A DNA stretch of 64,000 bases, taken from positions 1,116,001 through 1,180,000 of the forward strand of contig CBDBCK010000028.1 of assembly GCA_965203345.1 (NCBI GenBank). Reading direction: 5' to 3'. Below are positions 43,809 through 52,930 of the stretch, piece after piece (positions within the stretch are counted from its first letter, which is position 1; each line of letters begins with the position of its first letter). Source of the stretch: CBDBCK01 sp965203345 (GTDB lineage Bacteria > Chloroflexota > Dehalococcoidia > Lucifugimonadales > Lucifugimonadaceae). The notes under the pieces were generated by a model. It was not told the DNA's origin and ran no database searches. It was given only the letters and a program-made list of their open reading frames with translations. Position numbers and translations under genes: made by a program.

Positions 43809-44540
43809 ATGAGTGACTCTACAACTACACGCAAAGCTACAACGCGACCAGAATATAGACGGGGAATGACCAAGAGCCAAATTCGTGAAGAACGGAGAAC
43901 TAAAACTAGACTACGGAAATTAAGACGGCAAAGGCTTTATCTATTCTTAGCGTCATTTGTGGCGGTCGGTCTCATAATTGGCCTACTTGCCCCGAGTGTT
44001 TTTCAGAACTTATTTAGCTCATCCCAAAGTCTTGGCGAAGTGGTGGACGCTTCCGCAGATCCAGACGCAGGAAGGCATCAGATCAGCGTAGGACAGGCCC
44101 ACAGCGGTTATCCGACCGTACCGGCTACTTCCGGACCGCACTACTTCACAAACTCTGTTACATTGTCAGACGGGACGGTGATATCCTCTCCAGCGGATTG
44201 GGGAAGATACGATGTTTATATCCCTGACGAAGTATTAGTACAAAATCTTGAGAATGGAGGCATAGGGTTGCACTATGACTGCCCCGAAGGGTGCCCCGAC
44301 ATAGAGGAAACTTTAGCCTCTATACCCCCAGGGCATTGGGCGCAGTTCGTCATGTCACCTTATCCTGGCCTGTTGGAGCAGACCGGATCCCCTATAGCTG
44401 TAACTGGGTGGAGACACCATATCTACTTGCCGGACGTCAGCACTGAGTCGATTGACAATATTAATCGTTTTGTAGCAACTTATCAGAATCGTGCACCGGA
44501 GGCTCGTTTCGATAATCCGATAAATGTTCACGGCAACTAA
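43809..44540 (+). CDS. DUF3105 domain membrane-anchored protein
   Basis: 243 residues. The N-terminus is strongly basic (SQIREERRTKTRLRKLRRQR), followed by one transmembrane helix (LYLFLASFVAVGLIIGLLAP), so the bulk is outside the membrane. The DUF3105 pattern is visible: YPTVPATSGPHYFT, LVQNLENGGIGLHYDCPEGC, VMSPYPGLLEQTGSPIAVTGW. Function unknown in the family. Position between purC and purS may only reflect operon packing; purS starts 4 bases after the stop. Confidence 0.88.
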   Translation: MSDSTTTRKATTRPEYRRGMTKSQIREERRTKTRLRKLRRQRLYLFLASFVAVGLIIGLLAPSVFQNLFSSSQSLGEVVDASADPDAGRHQISVGQAHSGYPTVPATSGPHYFTNSVTLSDGTVISSPADWGRYDVYIPDEVLVQNLENGGIGLHYDCPEGCPDIEETLASIPPGHWAQFVMSPYPGLLEQTGSPIAVTGWRHHIYLPDVSTESIDNINRFVATYQNRAPEARFDNPINVHGN

Positions 44541-44544
44541 ATAT

Positions 44545-44799
44545 ATGTATATAGCTAACATAAAGGTTATGTTGAAACCGGACGTGAAAGATCCACAGGG
44601 TGAGATGGTAGCTAGAGCTATATGGAAAACGGGTATAGAAGATGTTGATTCAGTGAGAGTGGGTAAACTGTTCGTTACACATTTTGAAGCTGGATCTACG
44701 AAGGAAGCTGAACAGAAGGCACGGGATATGTGTGAGAAGATATTATGTAACCCCATCATTGAGGCGTCTGAGTTTGAAGTAGTGAGAGCAAGTAGATAG
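44545..44799 (+). CDS. purS: FGAM synthase subunit PurS
   Basis: 84 residues from ATG 44545 (an upstream in-frame ATG at 44524 lies inside the DUF3105 gene). PurS bridges PurQ and PurL in the three-part formylglycinamidine ribonucleotide synthase. The family pattern is clear: IANIKVMLKPDVKDPQGEMV, VDSVRVGKLFVTHFEAGS, KILCNPIIEASEFEV. purQ and purL are not next to it in this window. Confidence 0.93.
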   Translation: MYIANIKVMLKPDVKDPQGEMVARAIWKTGIEDVDSVRVGKLFVTHFEAGSTKEAEQKARDMCEKILCNPIIEASEFEVVRASR

Positions 44800-44844
44800 G
44801 CGAGACAATTTCACTCCGGGCAGATTAGGTTATCCCTCTCGTTA

Positions 44845-45465
44845 CTATATGAGCGTTCCCTTCGTGCTGGGGATTGTATTGCCAAGTCTTATATCATAAG
44901 AACAGGCCGTCTTAAGTGCCCTCGCAAACGCTTTGAAAGAAGATTCAATTACATGATGTTCGTTTGTACCCGCTAGGACTCGAATATGGAGACAAAATTT
45001 TCCCTCTATAGCGAGTGCCTCAAAGAAGTGCCTAACCATGTCTGGAGGGAATTCTCCCGCATTCCCTTTTAGGGCCATGTCAATAACTGCGTAGCCCCTG
45101 CCGCTCAAATCTATCGCTGCGCTGGACAAGGCTTCATCAAGCGGGCAGGTCATTTCCGCCATACGGACTATCCCTCGTCTCTCGCCCAGAGCTTTATCGA
45201 TAGAGCGTCCCAAGGCTATTGCTGTATCCTCGATTAAGTGGTGTGAACCTGTCTCTACGTCGCCAGTTGCCTTTATGCTTAGATCCAAGACTCCATGTCT
45301 AGATAGTTGATTCAGCATGTGGTTGAAAAACCCGAACGGCGTTTGCACTTTGGCCGTACCTGATCCATCTAAATTTACAGATACAGATATATTAGTCTCT
45401 CCTGTTTTTCGCTCAAATTCGCTTACCCTGTTTTTATTATTGTCAGCAGCTATGTTCTCAGTCAT
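44845..45465 (-). CDS. hisB: Imidazoleglycerol-phosphate dehydratase
   Basis: Dehydrates IGP to imidazole acetol phosphate. 206 residues, monofunctional. Metal-binding motifs present: GSHHLIEDTAIALG and NEHHVIESSFKAFARAL; also GERRGIVRMAEMTCPLDEAL and C-terminal IPSTKGTL. The usual FDHML reads FNHMLNQLSRHG, an Asp-to-Asn change next to a retained His ligand. Last gene of the his run, 10 bases after hisC. Confidence 0.94.
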   Translation of the reverse strand: MTENIAADNNKNRVSEFERKTGETNISVSVNLDGSGTAKVQTPFGFFNHMLNQLSRHGVLDLSIKATGDVETGSHHLIEDTAIALGRSIDKALGERRGIVRMAEMTCPLDEALSSAAIDLSGRGYAVIDMALKGNAGEFPPDMVRHFFEALAIEGKFCLHIRVLAGTNEHHVIESSFKAFARALKTACSYDIRLGNTIPSTKGTLI

Positions 45466-45475
45466 AGGCTTTGTA

Positions 45476-46567
45476 TTAGTCTCCTCTCATTATTTGAGAC
45501 AATTCTTTGATGAGAATGTCTGTTTCTTTTTCGGGAGCAGAAGAAATACGCAGAGAGTTTGCGAGTCTCCCCTGATCGAAGTACCGAGTACATAGACCTC
45601 TCTGTGCCAGCTTTAACCAAACATCTCTTGCCGGAGTGGATGTGAAATCACACAGGAGAAAGTTTGCGGATGAAGGCCAATATCGGACGTTTTGCATTAG
45701 ATCTATAGCGATTTCCATGCGTTTGCGCTGATGTACAAGCTCCTTTACATTCTTCATTAGGTCTTCACTAACCTCTAGCGCTACTGTAGCAACCGCCTCA
45801 GCCGCTACGCTTATACTGTACGGTTGCCGTATGGTGAAAAGATTTTCGACTATATAAGGGGAAGTTATCGCGTAACCTATCCTAATGCCGGCGAGCCCTG
45901 CCCATTTGCTGAAGGATCGCAGTATCATTACGTTCTCAAACTGTCTGACTAGATGCGCTAGAGTCTTCCCACTGAATTCATAGTATGTCTCATCTATAAC
46001 AACTAAAACGCCCGATTTTATGAGACTTATGGCTTCCTGTTCTGATATTGTATTGCCCGTCGGGTTATTCGGAGAAGCAACAAACGCAATTTTGAGCTTT
46101 TCATCAGACGAATCTGCGTAGCCATTCAAGTCTAGCCTCCATTCTTCATCGCGTTGACAATGAATAACGTCTATACCGATTGCTTGGGCAAAATGGCTAT
46201 ACATGCCGAATGTCGGTTGAAAGTCCGCTATCTTGTCGCCCGGCCGTGCAACTAGCCGAATGGCCAGCTCTATAAGCTCGTCACAACCTGCCCCAGCTAT
46301 GATTGATTCAATAGGAAATCCCGTATAGCTCGCCAAAGCCTCCCTTATTTTTCTCTGTCTTGGGTCTGGGTACGTGTTTAATGGGAGATTGTGCATGGCT
46401 TTTGTAATGGAATGGTGCGTCGGGAAAAGGTTTTCATTGGCATGCAACCGCACTATTCTATCCAACGGCAGTTTCGCCACTGCTGCTATCTGATCACTGG
46501 GAGCAACGCCTTCATATCTTCTAAGAGAAGTGATAGAAGGGTTTATAAGTTTTCTGATATTAGTCAT
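45476..46567 (-). CDS. hisC: Histidinol-phosphate aminotransferase
   Basis: PLP enzyme, 363 residues. Features: RLHANENLFPTHHSITKAM, NTYPDPRQRKIREALA, GAGCDELIELAIRL, VASPNNPTGNTISEQEA, DETYYEFSG, and PLP lysine in RSFSKWAGLAGIRIGYAI. The gap upstream to hisD (about 150 bases) carries a 7-bp inverted repeat (CATAGTA 46697-46703, TACTATG 46719-46725) overlapping the end of hisD. Confidence 0.95.
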   Translation of the reverse strand: MTNIRKLINPSITSLRRYEGVAPSDQIAAVAKLPLDRIVRLHANENLFPTHHSITKAMHNLPLNTYPDPRQRKIREALASYTGFPIESIIAGAGCDELIELAIRLVARPGDKIADFQPTFGMYSHFAQAIGIDVIHCQRDEEWRLDLNGYADSSDEKLKIAFVASPNNPTGNTISEQEAISLIKSGVLVVIDETYYEFSGKTLAHLVRQFENVMILRSFSKWAGLAGIRIGYAITSPYIVENLFTIRQPYSISVAAEAVATVALEVSEDLMKNVKELVHQRKRMEIAIDLMQNVRYWPSSANFLLCDFTSTPARDVWLKLAQRGLCTRYFDQGRLANSLRISSAPEKETDILIKELSQIMRGD

Positions 46568-46720
46568 AGGAGTTTTGATCTGCCCTACTCACAAATTTCC
46601 AGCCTTTACGCGATCGGCAACCTGTGTGAGACTTTATAAGAGCCACAAGTCAGGTAAATCAGTGATTTAGGATTAGGCAAGAGCATATCAAGAGCACATA
46701 GTACACTCCTATAAAGTTTA

Positions 46721-48037
46721 CTATGTATTTAAATCCCCATTTCCAATTCTGAAACGCGCTGCCCTTGCGTGTCCCTCAAGCCCTTCAAGATATGCCAGTG
46801 TTTCGATATCGGCTTCCAACTCCAAGAAGGATTTCTGAGACAGTTTCACCACGGGCATAAACCTTAAGAAGGTGCGGACGTTCAATGCAGAGTTAAATCG
46901 CGCAGTGCCACCCGTAGGCATTACATGGCTTGGTCCTGCTATGTAGTCACCCACTACTTCTGGGGAGTATTCCCCTATAAAGAGACCGCCCGCAACAAAA
47001 TGCGTATAGTCGATAAGTTCTGGGTTTTTTATCATTATCGATAGATGCTCAGGTGCCCATTTATTAGCAACTTGGACAGCTTCTTTGAAGGATTTGACGT
47101 TAATTATTGCTCCATTAGTTTCAATAGCTGTCTGCGCCGTTGTTCTTCTGGAAAAATTTGTCAACTGACTCTTGATCTCTGTCGCGACTGACTCCGAAAA
47201 TTTCGGCGACAATGATACCAATATAGGACATGCCAGAGTATCATGCTCGGCTTGAGCCAGCATATCAGCCGCAGTCCAAGCAGCATTTGCCGAGTCATCA
47301 GCTATTATAAGCGTCTCCGTGGGACCATACAATCCATCTATACCCACCTCGCCAACAACGGCTCGTTTTGCAGCCGTAACAAACACGTTTCCGGGACCAC
47401 ATACTATGTCTGTCTTTGGGACAGTCTCCGTTCCTAAAGCAAAAGCGGCTACAGCTTGAGCTCCGCCTATCTTGAAAATTCTATCCGCCCCAGCGATTGC
47501 AGCGGCTACCATGATCGCTGGGTTAGGCAGTTCACCACCCTTTGCCGGTGATGATATGAAGACGTTTTGCACGCCTGCAGTTTTCGCGGGTATCACGCAC
47601 ATCAAAGCTGACAAAACCAAAGATGCAGAGCCTCCCGGAACATACGCGCCCACTGAGTTTACAGGCACTACCTTTTCCCCCAGTTCACCAGATATGTCCA
47701 TCCAACTCCGAGGCATGATATTTTCCTGAAAAGAGCGGATTCTAACTGCCGCTTTCTTCAGTGCTTCAGTTACATGTTTAGGAACCACAGAAAAGGACCT
47801 ATCAATATCGCTTTTAGGCACCTCAAGAAATTCCATAACGCAACCATCTAGCGCCTCAGATATTTCAAAAACTGCCTTGTCACCCTTTCCTGCCACTTCT
47901 TTAACCACACGCTGGGCAAATTCATCTGGGCATAGTCTCTTTTCAAATAAGCCGTTAGCGTCGCTCATTATCTCGGACGTCTTCTGCCTGTGTGACAAAA
48001 AACAGGAGAAATCGTCTGTACCGTTGATAATCCTCAT
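46721..48037 (-). CDS. hisD: Histidinol dehydrogenase
   Basis: Zinc enzyme performing the last two oxidations to histidine. 438 residues. Motifs: VPVNSVGAYVPGGSASLVLS, VFISSPAKGGELPNPAIM, GGAQAVAAFALGTETVPK, GPGNVFVTAAKRAVVGEVGID, GPTETLIIADDSANA, and the metal-site regions LAQAEHDTLACP and EHLSIMIKNPEL; catalytic VGDYIAGPSHVMPTGG. The ATG overlaps the hisG stop as ATGA. Confidence 0.97.
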   Translation of the reverse strand: MRIINGTDDFSCFLSHRQKTSEIMSDANGLFEKRLCPDEFAQRVVKEVAGKGDKAVFEISEALDGCVMEFLEVPKSDIDRSFSVVPKHVTEALKKAAVRIRSFQENIMPRSWMDISGELGEKVVPVNSVGAYVPGGSASLVLSALMCVIPAKTAGVQNVFISSPAKGGELPNPAIMVAAAIAGADRIFKIGGAQAVAAFALGTETVPKTDIVCGPGNVFVTAAKRAVVGEVGIDGLYGPTETLIIADDSANAAWTAADMLAQAEHDTLACPILVSLSPKFSESVATEIKSQLTNFSRRTTAQTAIETNGAIINVKSFKEAVQVANKWAPEHLSIMIKNPELIDYTHFVAGGLFIGEYSPEVVGDYIAGPSHVMPTGGTARFNSALNVRTFLRFMPVVKLSQKSFLELEADIETLAYLEGLEGHARAARFRIGNGDLNT

Positions 48038-49143
48038 ACCTGATCGTGGGGTCTAGAGCTGTCAGTAAAACCCTGTTTATCTTGCTCCATCTTCAGCCTG
48101 GTGTAAGTTTCATTGCTTTGGCTATCCAGATTTACACCTTTCATACATTCCATGGCTCCCTTAATTAATCTTTCGTACGCCTTACTGAAGGAACCGAAGA
48201 GGAAATCCAGATTTTCCACGCTTATAGAATCAGCACCCACTTTACGCAGATGATCCACGGCCTTGATAACATACGACGACCGAACTATCGCCCTTACCTC
48301 GTACCATTCTACCGATTTCCTTCGCACGACTCTAGATATCGTCGGTCCCCGTATATCTTTGAAAGCATCACCGCAAAATACTTTGCCGGCCACCTCTTCC
48401 ACAGATCCGCCGGTTACGTTTGCACCAACCCTTGCAACTTTGCGTGCTCTCAATCTAGCTTCCATCCTCTCAAGCATCTCTCGCGCCAGGTTAAGCTTGT
48501 CTCTGTCTGCGGCGATTGTCTGAAGGTTACCTATAACAGCTGCCTGAGACTCTATAACTGTAGCATTTTCAAGAGGGCGAAGCTGATTCTCTTTCAAGGT
48601 AACTCCAGTAGCGGACACATCCGCTATCAGGTCTGCGTAACCCATCAAAGGTGCCGCCTCAAGTGCTCCAGCTACGTGTACTATAGTGAAGTGATTTATA
48701 CCTCGGTCGTAGAGAAATCTGCGGACAAGCCGTTCAAACTTCGTAGCTATCCGTAGAGGTTTCCTTGCTTCTCTGAATTCCAGAGCTAGCTCTCCCAGGT
48801 CGTCTATAGAGACAACATCCACCCAAGACGCAGGGACGGCTATCACCAGCCGCGCGTAGCCAAATCCTGCGTCATCTATAAGTGGACAGACACAACCTAT
48901 CTCAAGCCTTGATTCACGGTACCTGTCCAACCCAGATATACCCATGTCCGCGCTTTCGTCGTCCAGTTCTGAAGTTATGTCCGATTGGCGCTGAAACATT
49001 ACCGAGACTCCGGGCAAAGAGGGCATAACGCCTGTATACTGCCTGCTGTTAGCGCGCTTGATTCCTAAGCCACATGATGCCAGAAACTCTAACGATCCTT
49101 TGGCTAATGCTCCGTTAGAAGGTATAGCAAGTCGAAGGCTCAA
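48034..49143 (-). CDS. hisG: ATP phosphoribosyltransferase, long form with C-terminal regulatory domain
   Basis: First step of histidine synthesis. 369 residues. Catalytic part about 1-220: LRLAIPSNGALAKGSLEFL, ADMGISGLDRYRES, LRIATKFERLVRRFL and ADLIADVSATGVTLKENQL (PRPP loop). A HisG_C-like domain follows at about 225-318 (RGPTISRVVRRKSVEWYEVRA start, then GADSISVENLDFL), plus a polar tail of about 50 residues. Long HisG normally works alone, yet a hisZ gene overlaps its start (ATGA). Confidence 0.92.
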   Translation of the reverse strand: MSLRLAIPSNGALAKGSLEFLASCGLGIKRANSRQYTGVMPSLPGVSVMFQRQSDITSELDDESADMGISGLDRYRESRLEIGCVCPLIDDAGFGYARLVIAVPASWVDVVSIDDLGELALEFREARKPLRIATKFERLVRRFLYDRGINHFTIVHVAGALEAAPLMGYADLIADVSATGVTLKENQLRPLENATVIESQAAVIGNLQTIAADRDKLNLAREMLERMEARLRARKVARVGANVTGGSVEEVAGKVFCGDAFKDIRGPTISRVVRRKSVEWYEVRAIVRSSYVIKAVDHLRKVGADSISVENLDFLFGSFSKAYERLIKGAMECMKGVNLDSQSNETYTRLKMEQDKQGFTDSSRPHDQV

Positions 49144-50531
49144 AGCCTTCTCTCTCCTTCATCAGACTCTTTTGAGAGTTCTTCACCAAAGTCGGCAGAG
49201 CTTACCATATAAGGCGCATCAGGGAAGGTTAAAACTGTTTTTTTTCCTTGCTTTCGCCTTTCTTTAGCTAACCTGACGGCATCAGCTCTTTCCACAGGAT
49301 CGTTCGATCCCAACACTACAGCTTTATCCTCTTTAGCGAAAGATGGCGGAGAATTCTTTAGGACTTCGTCTAAGTAGTAAGCGAACCCTAACGCAGGCAT
49401 ATCGGAGTCATATCCTATGGAATAGGCCAGTTTGTCATATCGTCCTCCTCTGCCCACGAGAGCACCGGAGGAGCGTAGCTCAAAGAGCAGCCCGGTGTAG
49501 TAGGAAGTGTTTCTGGCAATGCCGAAATCTATATGGACCGAGCTTTTTGCTATTCCTTCTTCATCTAAAACTTCCAGAACCCCTCTGAGAGACTCGGAAG
49601 GACAATATTCCAAACCTGACTCTTTCGCACATTTGTCCGCTTCTACCAGAGCTTCGTTAGGTTGACCGCTTATATTTACCAACTCGCACAGCAAGTGAAC
49701 GGCACTTGAGAAGCGGCTTACATCCACAGGCTGTGAATGCTTCTCAGCCAGCCGTGAGATTATTTCGTCTCTGTTTCTTACCCCTGCATTAGGATCTAGG
49801 TCAGGAACAAACCGAGATATAAGAGACCTCGTATCGTCCTCAGACAGCCTGGAGTTTGACTTGTTGGAATAAGCAGTTATGCCTAGCTGTTCTGCACGCT
49901 TCACTAATTCCTTCTGCCTTGCAGAATTCAGTTTACGCTCGGAAGATAACAGATTTTCAAACAGAAAGAATATCGCTCGATCTGGAAGGGAGAATTGATC
50001 CGCTACGTCGCGTAACATTCCAACGTGTCCGAGAACTACGCGAGGTTCTTTAACGTGCAAGGTTTCCAGTCCTTCTAATGCCATTGCTAATATCTCAGCG
50101 TCTGCAGCAGAGTCGTAGCTTCCTATCAGTTCTGCCCCCACCTGGGTGAAAGATCGGGGCATATTTGCGAAAGGGCTTTCTGGACTGGCATATCGGAAGA
50201 CAGTACCGGAATACTGAAAGCGCATCGGCATAGGAAGGCTATCTATCCTTTCGACGGCATAACGCATAACGGAACCGGTGAATTCAGGTCTGATGCTGAC
50301 TTCTAAACCACTAGGATCCTTGAAAGAGTAAAGAGTTCCTCCAAGATCGCCTCCCGATTTACGCAGGAAAAGTTCCGTACGTTCCAGAAAGGGGGTTCTA
50401 AGAGGCAGGTACCCTCTAAGTCCAAACAATCTTTCAAGCGTTCTGACGGCGGTCTCGCGTGAATATAACTCACTGTTGCCAAGGTACGGCACGTTTGCAA
50501 TGCCGCGAACTATTTGATTGTTCTTCATCAA
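49140..50531 (-). CDS. hisZ: HisZ-like ATP phosphoribosyltransferase regulatory subunit (HisS paralogue)
   Basis: 463 residues, class II synthetase fold. It has FLERTELFLRKSGGDLGG, SIRPEFTGSVMRYAV, FQYSGTVFRYASPE and the histidine-binding DFGIARNTSYYTGLLFEL and VGRGGRYDKL. Changes in the HisRS motifs (RYASPESP, SFTQVGAELIG) and its place at the head of the his operon favour HisZ over HisRS. It is longer than typical HisZ; the C-terminus (AVVLGSNDPVERADAVRLAK and on) resembles a reduced anticodon-binding domain. A true HisRS is not excluded. Confidence 0.8.
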   Translation of the reverse strand: MMKNNQIVRGIANVPYLGNSELYSRETAVRTLERLFGLRGYLPLRTPFLERTELFLRKSGGDLGGTLYSFKDPSGLEVSIRPEFTGSVMRYAVERIDSLPMPMRFQYSGTVFRYASPESPFANMPRSFTQVGAELIGSYDSAADAEILAMALEGLETLHVKEPRVVLGHVGMLRDVADQFSLPDRAIFFLFENLLSSERKLNSARQKELVKRAEQLGITAYSNKSNSRLSEDDTRSLISRFVPDLDPNAGVRNRDEIISRLAEKHSQPVDVSRFSSAVHLLCELVNISGQPNEALVEADKCAKESGLEYCPSESLRGVLEVLDEEGIAKSSVHIDFGIARNTSYYTGLLFELRSSGALVGRGGRYDKLAYSIGYDSDMPALGFAYYLDEVLKNSPPSFAKEDKAVVLGSNDPVERADAVRLAKERRKQGKKTVLTFPDAPYMVSSADFGEELSKESDEGERRL

Positions 50532-50626
50532 CCGTAAACTCTACGTATAGTTATTTAAGAGAAATCCTAGCTTGCCGGAGCTTACTAAACCTCTTTATTA
50601 TAAGGGTAAAGGTTTCAATCTAAATC

Positions 50627-51499
50627 ATGCTTATGAACAATAATCAAACACACAAAATTGCTGTGGTATCCGACTCTGCAGCTGCGATCAGCTCCGAAAT
50701 TGTGGAGTCATACAATATCGGCATCGCTCCAATGACCATATCGGTAAACGGAGAGATTTTTGAGGACAATCCGGAGAGGTTAAAGGATTTTTATAACTTG
50801 CTAGAGAATGGAGACTCTATGCCTTCGATCTCTGCGCCCCTTCCCCGTGATTGGGTAAAGACCTTCAGGAAATCTTTGAAAAATGCCACCACAATATTCT
50901 GCATCACTGTTTCGCACAACATGAGCGCGTCTTACGATTCTGCCAAAATTGCTGCCGATATCGTTATGAAGGAGTCTCCCAATGTAGAAATACAGGTATT
51001 CAATTCACACACTGCAGCAGGTTCACAGGCTCTTATAGTGCTTAAAATCGCCAACCTAGCAAGATCAGGAGCCTTATTGGACGAATTAGAAGAACAGGCA
51101 CGCTTTCTGTCCAGCAGGATAAGGCTTTTAGCGGTGCTAGACACCCTCAAGTACATCTATCAAGGAGGCAGGATACCTCGACCAGTTTTCTGGTTTGCAA
51201 ACCTAATAGATATAAAACCTGTCATGGAGTTCAGCAGAGGTAAGATTTCCAAGATAGCCTATCTGACTTCAAGACGAAAGGCTATACGACGGATGACTAT
51301 GGAGGCTATAAAAGACCTCGCAGGCGAACAAGGACACGTTAACATTATGCATGCAGACTGCGAAGACGATGCTATTGAGTTAAAAAAAGTGATAGACAGC
51401 AAAACCAGACCTTTAGAGAGTATGATTTCCCAGTTTCATCCGTTTATGGGTGGACACACAGGACCAGGACTTATAGGGATCTCCTATTACGTAGATTGA
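50627..51499 (+). CDS. DegV family fatty-acid-binding protein
   Basis: 290 residues, two-domain DegV/FakB fold. FakB proteins bind a fatty acid for phosphorylation by FakA; a fakA gene is not here. Signatures: IAVVSDSAAAISSEIV, IAPMTISVNGEIFED, ITVSHNMSASYDSAKIAAD, NSHTAAGSQALIVL, LDTLKYIYQGGRIPR and a C-terminal HPFMGGHTGPGLIGISYY. Divergent from hisZ across a 95-base gap with a TTATAATAA element that could serve as -10 on either strand. Confidence 0.92.
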   Translation: MLMNNNQTHKIAVVSDSAAAISSEIVESYNIGIAPMTISVNGEIFEDNPERLKDFYNLLENGDSMPSISAPLPRDWVKTFRKSLKNATTIFCITVSHNMSASYDSAKIAADIVMKESPNVEIQVFNSHTAAGSQALIVLKIANLARSGALLDELEEQARFLSSRIRLLAVLDTLKYIYQGGRIPRPVFWFANLIDIKPVMEFSRGKISKIAYLTSRRKAIRRMTMEAIKDLAGEQGHVNIMHADCEDDAIELKKVIDSKTRPLESMISQFHPFMGGHTGPGLIGISYYVD

Positions 51500-51674
51500 T
51501 TGACTGCTACAAGCACATTTCGGCGTTGTCTCATATATCCTGTAAATATAAGAGTTCTAACCTTTGTTTAACATCATATTCCCCTATTGTAAGATAGGTT
51601 TGAGGATACTTTTACATCGCTATACAGTTTTATCAATGGAAAAATATCCCAACTCTCTTCGCTGGTAAACGTCA

Positions 51675-52511
51675 ATGATCACAAAAGCTCGCAACTTTTT
51701 TCTACATACAAAAAAGGGACGTATCCTAGTCCTGGCGATGCTGGCGGCATTAATACCTCTAGCCTGGCTTGCTTGGTGGTTGGGGTCTCCGCTCTTTATA
51801 AGTCAAACAGTTGATGAGGAGTTTCCTCTCACGGTCAACGCTTTTATCCCGGAAGGGATGACACGTGCAGAAGCAGAACAAATAATGGGCGAAGCGGCAG
51901 AGGCAACCGTGGTAGTGAACGAATCTATGCCCCAGTTAGTCGGTCAGAAGTTGCAGCCCGCTCCTATTATCGCAACTCCAACTCCGACGTCTACGCCTGA
52001 ACCCACGTCTACTACAACGGAAGAGCCTGATCCTCTCCCTATGAATACCGACCCAGAGCAAACTCTCGAACCGGAAGCCACTGCAACGCCAACCCCCTCC
52101 CCTGCACCCCTGCCCCAACCTACGGCGACACCAACACCAGAACCCGCGCCTGCCGGTCCAGTTGCACTCGCGCAAGGCGAATTCAGAGATGCCGATCGCT
52201 TTCACAGAGGCAGAGGTACCGCCACCATATATCAGTTGCCGGATGGGCAGAGGCTTTTGCGCTTTGAAGATTTTGAAGTCAGAAACGGTCCGAGACTCCA
52301 TGTATATCTGAGTGCCCATCCAGATCCTGAAAGCTCCTCACAGGTTAGTTCGGGTGGATACGTAGACCTTGGAAGAATCAAAGGCAACAAAGGAAACCAG
52401 AACTACGAAATCCCCGAATCAGCCGACCAATCTGAACTTAACTCGGTAGTGATTTACTGTGTGCCTTTTAGGGTAGTCTTCAGCGTAGCGCCGCTTACAC
52501 CTGCAAGCTAG
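51675..52511 (+). CDS. DM13-domain membrane-anchored protein
   Basis: 278 residues. An N-terminal basic stretch and one transmembrane helix (ILVLAMLAALIPLAWLAWWL) anchor the protein. A Pro/Thr/Glu-rich spacer (about 95-165, repeats of ATPTPTSTPEP type) leads to a DM13 domain (about 168-270): FRDADRFHRGRGTATIYQL, LRFEDFEVRNGPRLHVYLS, LGRIKGNKGNQNYEIP, SVVIYCVPFRVVFSVAPL. DM13 domains are proposed to have a redox role with a single Cys, present here in IYC. Part of its 3' end and of the DM13 region is duplicated downstream. Confidence 0.9.
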   Translation: MITKARNFFLHTKKGRILVLAMLAALIPLAWLAWWLGSPLFISQTVDEEFPLTVNAFIPEGMTRAEAEQIMGEAAEATVVVNESMPQLVGQKLQPAPIIATPTPTSTPEPTSTTTEEPDPLPMNTDPEQTLEPEATATPTPSPAPLPQPTATPTPEPAPAGPVALAQGEFRDADRFHRGRGTATIYQLPDGQRLLRFEDFEVRNGPRLHVYLSAHPDPESSSQVSSGGYVDLGRIKGNKGNQNYEIPESADQSELNSVVIYCVPFRVVFSVAPLTPAS

Positions 52512-52612
52512 CACCTCAAGAGTTGCCAGCTTCTTAGTAACCCTTTGAGAGGTGTTTTTAGACTCAATCTGCCTCTATATAGCACGTTGAGGTTGAATGA
52601 GTTGACTATTCC
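52445..52612 (+). repeat. Direct repeat copy 1: DM13 gene 3' end plus following spacer
   Basis: About 168 bases, from the GGTAGTGATTTACTG in the last codons of the DM13 gene to the ATTCC at 52608-52612. It matches 52758-52925 at a constant offset of 313 with scattered substitutions, showing a tandem duplication. Confidence 0.85.
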
Positions 52613-52757
52613 TCCAATGTAATTGAGCAATCTTCTAAACCGGTGTTGCTAGTATCCAAATCCAGGTCAGAAGAGCATAGTGCCGGTGGTATTTCGCCAA
52701 TCAATCCTTTGTTTCAGATATAGCTCTCTCAGGTTGAATAGATCACCTAATTCCGGA
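52613..52757 (-). pseudogene. Remnant of an LRR gene 3' end
   Basis: Minus strand. One frame gives ELGDLFNLRELYLK and the neighbouring frame gives LIGEIPPALCSSDLDLDTSN then TGLEDC, the end of a leucine-rich repeat protein like those nearby, split by a frameshift. It lies between the two copies of the DM13 3' end, in the same relation to copy 1 as the intact LRR gene has to copy 2. Confidence 0.75.
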
Positions 52758-52925
52758 GGTAGTGATTTGCTGTGTGCCTTTTAGGGTAGTCTTCAGCGTA
52801 GCGCCGCTTACACCTGTAGGCTAGCACCTCAAGAATTGCCAGCTTCTTAGTAACCCTTTTAAGGTATTTTTAGACTCAATCCGCCCCGATATAGCACGTT
52901 GAGGCTGAATCAGTTGCCCTATTCC
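52758..52925 (+). repeat. Direct repeat copy 2: DM13 gene 3' end without its gene
   Basis: Second copy of 52445-52612, cut off from any DM13 start. It encodes a few C-terminal DM13 residues only and is not a gene. It lies directly against the 3' end of the intact LRR gene. Confidence 0.85.
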
Positions 52926-52930
52926 ATCAC

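Noticed and set aside
44845..45465. HisB inactivated by FDHML to FNHML change
   Set aside because: All His and Glu metal ligands I can identify are kept; one Asp-to-Asn change alone does not support loss of function.
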